DNA of 64,000 bases, from assembly GCF_001540865.1 (NCBI RefSeq), contig NC_033627.1, positions 6,507,331 through 6,571,330 on the forward strand, written 5' to 3'. Position 1 is the stretch's first letter. Every line of letters starts with the position of its first letter. Shown here one piece after another: positions 52,963-63,460 of this stretch. This DNA is from Ananas comosus. Its lineage: Eukaryota; Streptophyta; Magnoliopsida; Poales; Bromeliaceae. The notes beneath the pieces were generated by a model that was given only the letters and a program-made list of their open reading frames with translations, had not been told where the DNA came from and ran no database searches. Both the position numbers and the translations under genes were made by a program.

Positions 52963-55340
52963 TGTAACATATCACTTCTCCGTAAAATATGCCGAGTTCC
53001 GTCGAAATGAGCGGAACGCGGAGTCGGTCAAGTTGGAACAAGTTACAATGGGTTCTAAGATCATTATGGCCATTGTATAGGGTATATGGACCCATGAGAG
53101 CAAACCTGTGAAAATTTGGCTAAGTACCAGAAATTGTGCTCTCGAGGTCCAGCCCTAGCTTCAGGGTCCGGACCCCATACGCGTGAAATGCCCTGCGTGG
53201 GCAGACTCGGGTGGAATTGGTCTCGGGGTCCGGACCTTAGCTTTGGGGTCTGGACCCCGTATGTGCAAAATGCCCTGCGCAGGCAGACTGGGTGAGGTAT
53301 TGCTCTCGGGGTCCAGACCTTAGCTTCAGGGTCCGGACCCCGTATGCGAAGAATGCCCAGTGAGGGCTGATTGGAAATAATGAATTGAGAGGGGCTTTTG
53401 TGCTAATTTGACAAGATGAATGGTTATATGGGCTAGGGTTTGAGTGAGAGCTCATTTGCTCTCACTCCAACACAAATTTCTCCCTCTCTCTCTCTAAAAA
53501 CTCTTCTCTTCTCTCTTCCTCTCTCTCTAGAGCTTGGACAAGGAGAGGATTTGGAGGAGTTTGGAAGTAGAAGAAGGCAAAGTTGAGGGTGTTGCTTGCA
53601 AAAGTGCAAGAGATCAAGGAAAGCTTGGACTCCAAAGGTGAGTTCTCATGATTTGAGCTAGGTTTGGGTTTGTATTCCTTCTAGCATGTATCTAGGAGGT
53701 GAATTAGAGGTTTTCCCCTTAGTATCCATGCTTAGGGACTAATTTTGGGAAAGATGATATTGTACAAGGACCTATACTTAGGGTTTTTGGATTTTGAGAT
53801 CGAAGCTTAGGTTCGATCTCATTTTAACCTAACTAGTAGGTCAACGAACGCATCGGTGCGCTCGGTTTGGCGATACGACGAGCGTGCGCGAAGATATTGA
53901 GGAAAGAAGCTAAATTGATACAGATTGCCGCAGCTCGCGGCGAAAGCATCTAAAAATCACGAAAACAGGACCGCGGCATCCTAGCATACCCAAAAGGTGG
54001 GGGGTACTGTCCGGAAACACCGGATCTCATTCTATGTCTATGTCACTCTAATTGTGCATATTGATATTGATGCATTCATGCATGTAGGGTAGTATGGTAT
54101 GAGTTTGGTTGAATGCATTTAAATGCTTAAAGAATATGTGAATTAACAAAGAACCATGTATGAAAGAACCCTATGTGTATTGAATGCGAGAACGGACTAT
54201 GACAATAGTAAACAAAGGTGACATTGACATTAGTGATCAGATTGGCACCGAGAATGTAAATGACTAAACAAGGTTTAGCTTATTGTGGCTTCGGGACCAT
54301 TGTGACTCAGAATTCGTGGTCTATATGGTATGGTAGATCCTATCATTGGCATTGAGATATTGTGGCATGAGACAGGTTTGGCTATACTTCCTCAAATTGA
54401 GGATGGGATCATACTCACATGTGTTGATTCCGGCTTGTGTGAGGTAGCTCCTCCTGAAGCGGTGTACTCCGGAGTATAGACACCACGGGTGAGAGTGCCC
54501 AGCGAAGATCCCTCGGGCGACAGTGCCATGTGCCTTCCACGGTAGAAGGGATGGATCCCTCGGGGGCATTTTCAAATGCTAATCCCAGTAGATAGGATAT
54601 GTGAGATGTGAGTTGGGGTGAACTTGATGAACCCTGGAAAGATTGGGTAAAGGCCATGTAAAAAGAGGAATGGACATGCATGCATCAAATTCATGTATTT
54701 GATTATCTATCTATCTGTTGACAGTTGTTTTGCAGGCATTGTATTAGTAATAGCATTAGATGGTTTGATATCTACTTTTATTGAAATACATATGCCTGAA
54801 ATAGACCTAGTGGACGAATCGGCGTGGTCGGCGGCCGAACCCACTGGAAACTTTGTTCTAGTTCTTATTACCACTAACCCTGTAAATCCGTGTGCAAGCG
54901 GGGCGGCGGAGGATCAAGGCAAGGGTATCGCGGCGTAGATAGCGGCCCTCGGTGTATAGGCATACCCTACATTTTGTGTACTCAACTTTTGTATGTTGAA
55001 CTAATGATGTAAAAGATGTAGAACCTTATATTTTGGTTAATGGCTAATGTGATGTAAATATGAATGAATGAAAAGAATGAATATAAATGATGGTTTACTT
55101 GTGTTTGATTCAAAGGGAATCAAATGACATGTATGGTGGATAAATGCTTAGTTAGTTTCGATACTTTCACTATTGTTGTTGTTTGCCCTCGAGCAAACCT
55201 TGTATATCTTGCAATCTCCGTGTTAGCTTGCTTGTGTTATACATGTTGTTGGAGCCTTGGGCGGACATGGGAGGTGCTGTTCGTTCGGAGTCTGTTACGT
55301 GCTCGAATCCGACCAAATTGGCGAGACTTGGGGCGTGACA
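52963..55340 (+). mobile_element. Solo LTR H2 (gypsy-type, 2.4 kb)
   Basis: It starts TGTAACATATCAC and ends ACTTGGGGCGTGACA. A perfect TCCTT duplication lies at 52958-52962 and 55341-55345. It has TCCGGA-type palindrome pairs repeated in three blocks (about 53140-53180, 53222-53265 and 53305-53345), a CT tract at 53481-53530, an AAAG/GTGAGT donor at about 53638 and the hairpin at about 54803-54848. Its 3' part is duplicated at 24654-25242. Confidence 0.93.
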
Positions 55341-56877
55341 TCCTTGCTTCCCTACTGTGTTTTTCTTAGAAATTACTCGGTTTCCTCTCTACTATTTTCT
55401 AGGGTTGGTGTTTCCTTTGTATGTTCTAATCTACTTACGAATCTGGCCATTTAATGCCGTCGCCTGGACTCCGGTGCGAGCAATTAACGTCGCCAAGAGG
55501 ACAGTCACCGCTCGCGTTGTTGGGCCCTTCTTACCACATATCTTCTTTCTCTCTCCTTGCCACAAGGTTGTTAGCTATAATTTATTTATGAAAAAAAATT
55601 AATGGTATATATTTTGATGAAGAGTTCTAAATAATAAGCTTTATATTAATTTTTACTGAAACCCATTTTTCTTGTTTTAAAAAATATTTAGTGGAAATTT
55701 TGAGGTAGAGTTCTAAAATTGTAAGCTTTACATTGATTTCATTTGGAAACCAATTTGATGTTTGGGGTGAAATAAAATGAGCAGGTAGAGCTAGAGCAAA
55801 ACCACTGGGCACATATTGCATCAGAATGATTTCATGGTATGCAATTCTTTTCCTTTTTTTAATAGGATTCATGATTACTTCAATTCGTCATTGTATTAGT
55901 TGCTCTAATTTGATGAAGGTTGATGGTTATAATGTATAGGATATAATCTCCCCCGCCCTCTCCTTTTGTCTGCTAATTTCTATCTAAAACTGCAATGTTT
56001 GAAATGAAAAAAACTTCAACTACCACACTTGTGGTTTGCACTTTCTCACATTAGTAACTTGTGGTTAAAATGTATCAATTTAGTGCCATATGGTTTCACA
56101 GTATAGAACAATCCAAACAACTTGAATTTGAGACAGAAATTTTTTTTTAGCTATTTAATAACGTTTGATAACTTTAATCATGAATTGAAAAAGTTTAACA
56201 TCTATTTTCACAAGGTATTCGTGTTTTTACGTTCATTTTCAACTCTTCAATAAACTTGATAACGCATTTTAAAATTTATAAAATTAGTTTCTGTTGGAAC
56301 AGATAGTGATAAGGTATCAAATAAAAAGAGATTAAAAAGGCTTCAAGGCGTGTAGCAATGCCACTTTCCTTAAAGCTTTAATCCATTCCGCCACCGTTCT
56401 TAAATACCAATTTGGTGCACGGTCAATGAACAACCTCCCAGATACAATGGAAGCGGATAACCCTCAACCTGACGTTTGCACACACAAGTCGAGCCTTTGA
56501 GCACTCACCGATTAAATTGTCAAAAGAAATAGAATATAAAAACAGAATGGATATTATTGATGAATCGAAGACTTAAAACTCTCAACGTTTCTGTCTGTGT
56601 CCCTTCTGCAACCATGCTAATAGACTTATAATACGCACCCGAAACGGTGCTTCATTGAAGTGACTATTCACGTAAGAGTGTTTCGTGAAAAGTGACATTC
56701 AATGAAGTGTTTCGTGAAGTGACCTTCCCATTGTGACTTGTTCATTTGATCCATAATCTACCAAATAGTTATATGAATCAAGTTCAATGAATATAGACCA
56801 TTGATCTCAACGGACATTATTGTATCGAAGAGACACACATATTAAGATGTGCCTTTTCATATCATATTCTTTCACTA
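54752..56877 (+). repeat. Source copy of the 2.1-kb duplicated block
   Basis: In this copy the block is in context: it is continuous with the rest of LTR H2 on the left and with the 20-bp minisatellite on the right. The first ~710 bases agree almost perfectly with 24654-25364. After that the copies differ by frequent one- and two-base indels, including many in homopolymers, so at least one was not well polished. Confidence 0.8.
55346..56870. other. Intergenic sequence right of LTR H2
   Basis: AT-rich non-coding sequence. It includes repeated TTCGTGAAGTGACTATTCA-like words at about 56640-56740 and a degraded repeat at about 55930-56130 (CTTGTGGTTT, GTGCCATATGGTTTCACA). No gene is recognised. 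Indel noise here makes frame-based calls unsafe. Confidence 0.4.
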
Positions 56878-57025
56878 AAAGTCACATCCTTTCACTCTAA
56901 GAGTCATACCCTTTGATTAGAGTTGCATTCACTCACTAAGGGTTGCATCCATTCAGTAAGAGTTGCATCCATTCACTAAGGGTTGCATCCTTTCACGAAG
57001 AATCACATCCATTCACTAAAAATCA
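56871..57025. repeat. 20-bp minisatellite, ~8 units
   Basis: There are eight consecutive units in an exact 20-base register, with consensus ATTCACTAAGGGTTGCATCC. Inner units are nearly identical and outer units degrade. The duplicated block at 24654 stops within the first unit. Confidence 0.9.
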
Positions 57026-57191
57026 ATAAACAAAATATATTATTTTAAAAATTTTCTTACAGTTTCTAGCCATTATAAATACTTTAGATCAATTTTAACG
57101 GTTCCGATCATCGATTCGGAATCCTTATCATCTAAAATGACTTAGGAGGACGAAAGTCTCTGTTCTCCTAAAAGAATAGTAGTTGGACTCC

Positions 57192-57225
<34 letters not shown>

Positions 57226-57685
57226 ATATGGAAAGAGTTGAGCCGGAATGCTATCAGCAGCAAACGGACTTTGTTGCCACCCATTAGTTTTCGATGATGG
57301 AGCCTCCAAATCGACGATGGGCATATTTGAACATGATCTCTATCATTTGAAGCATGTACATGATCTATAACGGTGTAGAAGAATCTAAATTTTTTCAAAT
57401 TTTGATAGAAAATACTTTAAACTATCTAGATTAAGGTTAACATTTTTTATCTTGAATTTAAAAGTCCTATGCTCAAATTTTAAAGATTATTCAATTTCTA
57501 CCGTCCATTTTGACATAATTTATTTACTAAGTAAACGATGTCGAAATAAACTGAAATTTTATTCCTAAGAACTTCATATACCCTAAATCATATTTAACGA
57601 TATGAATCGTTAATTTGAATACTATAAGATCGAAAACACGACTATAGTACTGGAGCTCCGATACTATAGATAGTATAGTAGCCTA

Positions 57686-57727
<42 letters not shown>

Positions 57728-57763
57728 TATATATATATATATAGAGTTGAATATATATATATA

Positions 57764-57817
<54 letters not shown>

Positions 57818-57988
57818 TTGGAAGCTTTTTCTTGGCTACTATTAGTAGCAAAATCCCATTTGTTGCTACTGTTTTAGGCCTTTAGATCAACTATTGTTAT
57901 TATTTTTAAGATTGATAAATACTATAAACCCAGTGGGGGATCCACTCAACGCTAGGGACCATTCAACTCTTAACTGACTATTATCAAT
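57026..57988. other. AT-rich sequence with TA runs and MITE-like pieces
   Basis: TA-dinucleotide runs lie at about 57193-57212 and 57690-57812. ATAGTAGCCTAATTC at about 57677 resembles the end of the Mutator-like MITE at 51458-51692. GGCTACTATTAGTAGC at about 57833 is a small inverted repeat of similar character. These are probably fragments of related MITEs. No gene is seen. Confidence 0.45.
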
Positions 57989-58317
57989 NNNNNNNNNNNN
58001 NNNNNNNNNNNNNNNNNNNNNNNNNNNNNNNNNNNNNNNNNNNNNNNNNNNNNNNNNNNNNNNNNNNNNNNNNNNNNNNNNNNNNNNNNNNNNNNNNNNN
58101 NNNNNNNNNNNNNNNNNNNNNNNNNNNNNNNNNNNNNNNNNNNNNNNNNNNNNNNNNNNNNNNNNNNNNNNNNNNNNNNNNNNNNNNNNNNNNNNNNNNN
58201 NNNNNNNNNNNNNNNNNNNNNNNNNNNNNNNNNNNNNNNNNNNNNNNNNNNNNNNNNNNNNNNNNNNNNNNNNNNNNNNNNNNNNNNNNNNNNNNNNNNN
58301 NNNNNNNNNNNNNNNNN
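57989..58317. other. Assembly gap (329 N)
   Basis: A run of N flanked by TA-rich sequence on both sides. Any frame called across it is meaningless. Confidence 0.99.
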
Positions 58318-58889
58318 ATATATATATCTTGTATTCGTCATCTCCACCATCTTCAGCTCTTTTGTCAAATTATTTTATCTATAATAAAATACATTTAAAA
58401 TGTATTTTTACTTAATTATTTACTATTTATATTGTAAAAAGTTTATGAGTATTATATTAAATTTTAAAAGGTTGGTAATCTCGGTCATTCCTTTCGTAGA
58501 AAGTGTTCATATACTAAAATTTTCAAATAACCAAATAAGTAAAATAGAAATGAATTTTTTTTTTTTCATTTTGTTCTTACCAACCAAACACACACATATA
58601 TGAAAAACTAATTTTCTTTTCGACCGAACCAAACAACAGAAACTTGAGAATTTCTATTCCATAAAAATCTTTTTTCTTCAGAAAATAATTTTTCACTATT
58701 TTTCGAGGAACCAAATAGGCCATAATCTGCAAAACAAAAAAAAAGTAGCCTATGATTGTAAAAACGCAGTAGTGGATTTTTTATGCAAATTGGCCATTAA
58801 ATATAATCATATGAATTTCAATAAAAAATAAAAGTGATTTAATTACTTTAATAATCATTTGGACGTAAAGTTAAACATGCATTTATATC
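58318..58889. other. AT-rich intergenic sequence
   Basis: No gene, RNA or clear repeat can be supported. The 67-codon frame at 58400-58603 is low-complexity. Confidence 0.4.
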
Positions 58890-59373
58890 TGAGACCCAAG
58901 ATAATCCTATATTTAAGATCTAATAGAGCTAAAACTTTTAACACGACTTAAGCATTTAGTGCAGTGGCTAGGCCCAAGAGATTAGGAGAGTTAAGCGTGC
59001 TAGGACGGGAGTAGTCCTACGATGGGTGATTTCCTGGGAAACTGAAGCATCACAGTTGGTATTAGAGCTGATTACCAGCCGGAAGTGTGAGATGAGTCTC
59101 GGCTGAGCCAGAACTATACAGTAGGGAGAGATGAATCTCGACTGAGCCTGAATTATATAGCGGGGAGAGCGAGACTCTCGTACTATTGACTGTTGTGAGT
59201 GGAGCACAGCTCACCACAAGATCTATACTTGTGAGTCTGAGCCTGACGAGATTGTCGGGGCTTAAGAGGGAGAGAATGACCCCAGGTAATCCCATATATA
59301 AGACATAATAGGGCTAAAACTTTTAACCCGGTTTAAGTATTTTGGGCCGTGACTAGACCCAAGAGTTGTTATA
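58890..59373 (+). mobile_element. Cassandra-type TRIM with a 5S rRNA-like segment
   Basis: The left LTR (58890-59054) starts TGAGACCC and contains 58989-59040, a close match to the 3' half of plant 5S rRNA. The match includes the internal pol III control sequences (GTTAAGCGTGC, then GATGGGTGA...CCTGGGAA). A primer site GTTGGTATTAGAGC follows at 59055. The interior (about 220 bp, non-coding) ends in AAGAGGGAGAGAA, a purine tract. The right LTR (59277-59373) starts TGACCCCAGG, matches the left LTR for about 85 bases and then lacks the 5S-like part. The flanks ATATC and ATATG are a probable target duplication. Confidence 0.85.
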
Positions 59374-60339
59374 ATATGATGACATAATAAGATTTTTAAG
59401 AAATTACTAAAAATTTAAATCTTATATATTAGAATAATTAAAGAGAGAATTATGGTAAATAGGAAATTGAAATATCATATCTTAATATAGATGTTCATCA
59501 GACAATTTTATTTTACGCGGTTTTTTGTTTTTAACGTGAAAATTCATGTATCTAATCAAATCGTATCTTAGCAAAAAAATAAAATATTAATTTCAAAGAT
59601 TAGGATTGAATTTTCGAAAAATCCGAATGCTGTAAATACAATGTACCTAAAGAAAGATTTGATTAATTAAATGTAATTTTTCTCTAAATATAATTGTAGT
59701 CGTAATAGAAAATTTTTTGCCATTTTTTACATACATTATATAGATTGAATAGCTGTTGAAATTTTGCTTGTCTTATCAAGATCCTGCTTGATTTTGCGTC
59801 AAATTTTCACTTTTCTTAAATATTACTATGATAACATATAAATATGGAAATTACAAAAAATTTTCTAATAAATATTTATTTTTTTTCTTTTTCTTCCTAA
59901 CTTTTAAAAATCTAGATTTTACCATCTCAACATTTCAAGTGGTTGCATTTAGCCCTCCTGATTCCATCGCTATTTCGTCCATTTCTTATAATTTATACAA
60001 AAATAACCCTCATAAATCACAGAAATATATTAAAATTTTATTTTTTTCTCTTATAGAAGAAATAAAAATAATTTGATTATTTTTCTCTCTTCATTAACGT
60101 CGTACCTCTCCTAAAAACATTTCTGAAATTTTAAAAAGGTAAAATATAGGTTTTGAAAGCCAGAGAGAAAAAATAAAATAACAGACATTTTTAAAAGAAT
60201 TTTCTGTAATTTAGCTTATAAAAAATCACAAGTTTGAGGAACAAATTAAGTAAACTTCACTATCTAGAACATTATTGGAGCAAATTAACTGCGCGTATTA
60301 TTCTAACCAGCAAAAACGTCAAGCATGAAAGCAAACATG
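59374..60339. other. AT-rich intergenic sequence, 3' side of the ubiquitin-like gene
   Basis: Highly AT-rich with poly-T runs. The 82-codon frame at 59828-60076 is low-complexity. The 3' untranslated region of the minus-strand gene at 60340-60666 should lie in the right part, but I could not pick a poly(A) signal. Confidence 0.4.
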
Positions 60340-60666
60340 TTAGGAGGGGCTAAGGAAGAAGAGGACGTACTGGCAGCCGCCGCCACCGCGAAAGCGGAGG
60401 ATGAGGTGGATGAGGGACCTGTCCTCAACACCGCATTCTGCCAAAGTTTTCTCCTCTCTCATTTGCCGGCCACGGAAGATAAGCCTTACCTGGTCTATTG
60501 GGATGCCGTCTGCCTCCTCTATCGCGACTGCCACATCCAAGACTTTGACAGAGCCATCCACCTCAAAGGTCATAATTTTGCCGGTTAACGTCTTCACGAA
60601 TATCTCCATATCCCCATCGACATAAAGTTCTGAGCCGGCGGCGACCTCCTCTTCTTCGCAGTCCAT
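60340..60666 (-). CDS. Single-domain ubiquitin-like protein, divergent
   Basis: The 108-residue frame has a 19-residue acidic lead (MDCEEEEVAAGSELYVDGD). A full ubiquitin-like domain follows, starting MEIFVKTLTGK and ending LILRFRGG, alignable to ubiquitin without gaps. After GG it continues with 13 residues (GGCQYV...), so a mature GG end would need cleavage, as in ubiquitin precursors. In ubiquitin numbering, K6 and K11 are kept, but K27, K29 and K33 are alanine and K48 and K63 are arginine. Surface residues L8, I44 and H68 are kept and V70 is I. No stops or shifts are present, unlike the surrounding transposons. A host gene is likely; a decaying but still open copy of a polyubiquitin unit is possible. 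Confidence 0.75.
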   Translation of the reverse strand: MDCEEEEVAAGSELYVDGDMEIFVKTLTGKIMTFEVDGSVKVLDVAVAIEEADGIPIDQVRLIFRGRQMREEKTLAECGVEDRSLIHLILRFRGGGGCQYVLFFLSPS

Positions 60667-61315
60667 GTTAAATGGCTACCCTTTCAGCTAGTAATTAACT
60701 AGAATCAGTATATGTAATTAACATGTACAAACTAACTAAGAAACTTCATGATCAGTAAGGACTACAGCGCACCAATTAAAATATATTGGCCGATCTATGG
60801 AGAAAGAGAAGACAGATAACCTCTATACAACTAGGAGGATGGACTTAATCCACAGTAAGAAAAATAAGAAAGAAACAAAGCGAATGGAAGAAAGGAGAAA
60901 TGATTATATAGCTCTAATCATATCAAGGCCTATTAATAAATGCAACTTCTTTAAGGATCCTATGTTGGAGAGAGTAAAGAATTAATTATACCTCGGAATT
61001 GAGAGAAATAAGGCTCCTTGCGGTGACTCCAGCTGAAAACTTTGGTGCTCTCTGTATGGTTGGTAATAATCCAGCAAAAGGAGATTACCCGATCCAGAGA
61101 AGGCTTGATACGTCGTGTGCGTGCTACTTTTGCAAATATTATTTTTCTTCTAGATAGTTCTAAGAGATGAAGACCGACGAATAGCGAGGGCCTTCCCCGT
61201 TAATTGATAGTTGTTTGAGAGGAAAAACCTAGGTAATACTAGTCAAAGAGGAATCGTACCGTGTGGTCCCACGCGTAACTGGTGTTTCCTTGCATTTTCT
61301 TCCTTTATTAAAAAC
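60667..61315 (-). other. Probable 5' leader of the ubiquitin-like gene
   Basis: On the minus strand a good donor (CCGAG/GTATAA) is at 60991-60992. A pyrimidine-containing acceptor (GTTTCTTAG) lies at about 60738, which would make a ~250-base intron in the leader, a common layout in plant ubiquitin genes. This is inference only. The plus-strand 62-codon frame at 60797-60985 is lysine-rich and not gene-like. Confidence 0.35.
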
Positions 61316-61346
61316 TCTTCCCTACATGTTGATGCCACATGAGATC

Positions 61347-61354
61347 TATATATA
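61347..61354 (-). promoter_or_regulatory. Candidate TATA box for the ubiquitin-like gene
   Basis: TATATATA lies in a minus-strand context GAGTATATATAGATCTC, about 680 bases upstream of the ATG. It fits a long leader with an intron, but other AT-rich candidates exist. Confidence 0.3.
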
Positions 61355-62279
61355 CTCTCTTAACAAGTCTATACCAATTTCATTGTGCCAATATCAGTTT
61401 GCATTAGTTTTAAAAGAAGACAATTAATGTACATGCTAATTTAATCAATACATGTTGCATGTGCAGAATACTTTATCCAATGTTAGCGGCGAGTCTTTGT
61501 TAAATTAAGTTTGTTACACCATTACATCCATAAGACTTTTTAATTAAGCCCTACACACCGACGCAAATTTTGATGTCTTAAACTCCAAATCTAAACACAT
61601 TTCGTGTATTTTATGGCATTTAAAAGACTTGGGCAGACGACTCTTTCAATACGAACTGAAGAGCAGCCTAGCTAGCTTGTTGACTTAGTATTTTTATGGA
61701 ACTTTTAATTAACTAATAATATTTGAAACCGATCTTCACAAAAATATTTTTAATTTTACCTCCCATTTCACACTTCAATTTTTTTTTTTTTTTTGTAATT
61801 TCTTCAATATTTCAAAGTTTGATTGCTAGATTAATTCTTGTTAAACAAATACAAAGATCAACCAAAATCAAGCAAGAATTGTCTTTTTAATGCAAGGACT
61901 AAAGTGAAGCAATTTTAGGAATTCGGTAGATAGAATGCTGAACTGTTACGACGGTGAGCCTCCAACAAATACGTTCTATATATTTGTTATGGTATATAGA
62001 GATCTCCACAAAAAGTAAAATAAAAAAGAAAAAAAGGGAAGAAGACAAATCAAATAATCTGGTACGTTGTTGCTGACGCAAAGCAAAACAACTTTATTGA
62101 AGAAAAGTTAACATCTACCCGAGGCATGTGTTCGTACATGGTGGTGACGACCACTAATTAATTAGCTAGCGCCCGGCTCCGGCTTCAGCTTAATTAATAC
62201 CAGCTTATCTATTTATAACTAATTACATAAAATCCTATTCTGATTCGATTTTATTTTAATCACAATTTAAATAACCAAA
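61355..62279. other. Intergenic sequence
   Basis: AT-rich non-coding DNA. It includes a 36-base stretch at 61458-61493 (starting CATGTGCAGAATACTTTATC) that recurs exactly at 62483-62518. No gene is recognised. Confidence 0.4.
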
Positions 62280-62341
62280 TAATTTAATGGATAAGATCAA
62301 ATAATATAATCCTAATCTAATAAATCATTAGCATTATCTCT
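62280..62341. repeat. Direct repeat before an N, recurring at 62541-62602
   Basis: AATTTAATGGATAAGATCAA and the following 40 bases up to CATTAGCATTATCTCT recur at 62541-62602 with about three differences. The N at 62342 follows immediately. Confidence 0.8.
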
Positions 62342-62342
62342 N

Positions 62343-62475
62343 TGAGAAATAGGTAGCACACCCGCTTCGTTTATTTTATTTAGAAATAAACTTAGCTAGA
62401 AATGTGAATCAAGTAGAATTCGAATTTGGGTGTCAGGTACCAACCACCAAGCCCTTTGCCACTTGCTCTAGGGAC
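62343..62475 (-). mobile_element. tRNA-derived SINE, minus strand
   Basis: The reverse complement reads AGAGCAAGTGGCAAAGGGCT, then TGGTGGTTGG and AATTCGAATTC (B-box-like). It continues CATTTCTAGCTAAGTTTATT and ends in GTGTGCTACCTATTTCTCA. It is the same family and length class as 902-1036. It lies between the two N-associated repeats. Confidence 0.65.
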
Positions 62476-62602
62476 GGTCGGTCATGTGCAGAATACTTTA
62501 TCCAATGTTAGCGGCGAGGATATATATATATAAGATCAAATAATTTAACAGATAAGATCAAATAATCTAATTCTAATCTAATAAATCATTAGCATTATCT
62601 CT

Positions 62603-63460
62603 AACACTCCCCCATAACGCTAATACTAGTGTAGTAACCCGCGCGATGCAGCGGGGAAAAAATATTTTAATAAAAATTTACAAATCAAATAAATAAAGAT
62701 AAATGTAAAGAAGAAAAAATATATAAACATATTTGATTAGACTTAATAATATGAAAAACACATTAAAAAATATTTAAAATGGAATCACAACTCAACGAAA
62801 AATAATGAAAGAAACCGAAAAAAAAGAAATTAAGAATTATATGAGAAGAAAAATTGTTACATAGATATTATAAAAAAAAATGTTTGAAATCTTGCAAGTG
62901 AAAGATAACAAATATTAAAGAGCACACTGAAAAGATTTAAATTAACATTTAACAAATCAAATAAATAGATTCATTGATCCGTCCGATTCTTTTTTTGACG
63001 TAAATCAAATTTCTCTTAAAAATCAATAGTAAAGTGACCCGAGCATTGTAGCAGATAGATACTATTAAAGTTAAAAATTTAAAAATAATAAATTATCAGT
63101 AAAAAAAATAAAATATATTCATCTTCATTAAATTATCTTAAATATACGCATCGAGTCCAGAATAACCAAAAAAATATAAAACTCACATAATAAAAAATCA
63201 TAAAAAACTCCAAATTATGCAAAATTTGAAATTTACATAGTACTCACATATTATTCCCTTTGCAAATTAGTTTTTATTTATGGAACATAGAATTTGGAGC
63301 AATCATCTATTAACTTAAAATCAATACCGGAGCAAACAAAAAAAGAATAAACTAAAATATTATAAAATAAAATTTAAAAAGTAATAAATAAAGGCCAAAT
63401 AGAAATCAGGATTGGGATCGTCGGGGAAGGAGTGGGAGCGATCGAAGGAGGGGCTTCAAA
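62603..63460. other. AT-rich intergenic sequence
   Basis: AT-rich with A-runs. Two short words, AACCCGCGCGATGCAGCGGG (about 62637) and GACCCGAGCATTGTAGCAG (about 63036), look like copies of one decayed repeat that could belong to an unclassified DNA element. No gene is recognised. Confidence 0.4.

Noticed and set aside
57642..57851. Minus-strand 69-codon frame rich in I and Y
   Set aside because: It is a translation of TA-dinucleotide runs with no gene-like composition.
57970..58368. Minus-strand 132-codon frame
   Set aside because: Almost all of it is the N gap; no information.
58989..59040. A stand-alone 5S rRNA gene
   Set aside because: Only about the 3' half of a 5S gene is present and it sits inside a TRIM LTR with a primer site and purine tract, so a Cassandra-type element explains it.
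60325..60625. Plus-strand frames of 74-87 codons opposite the ubiquitin-like gene
   Set aside because: Shadow frames of the minus-strand ubiquitin-like domain, which is clearly recognisable.
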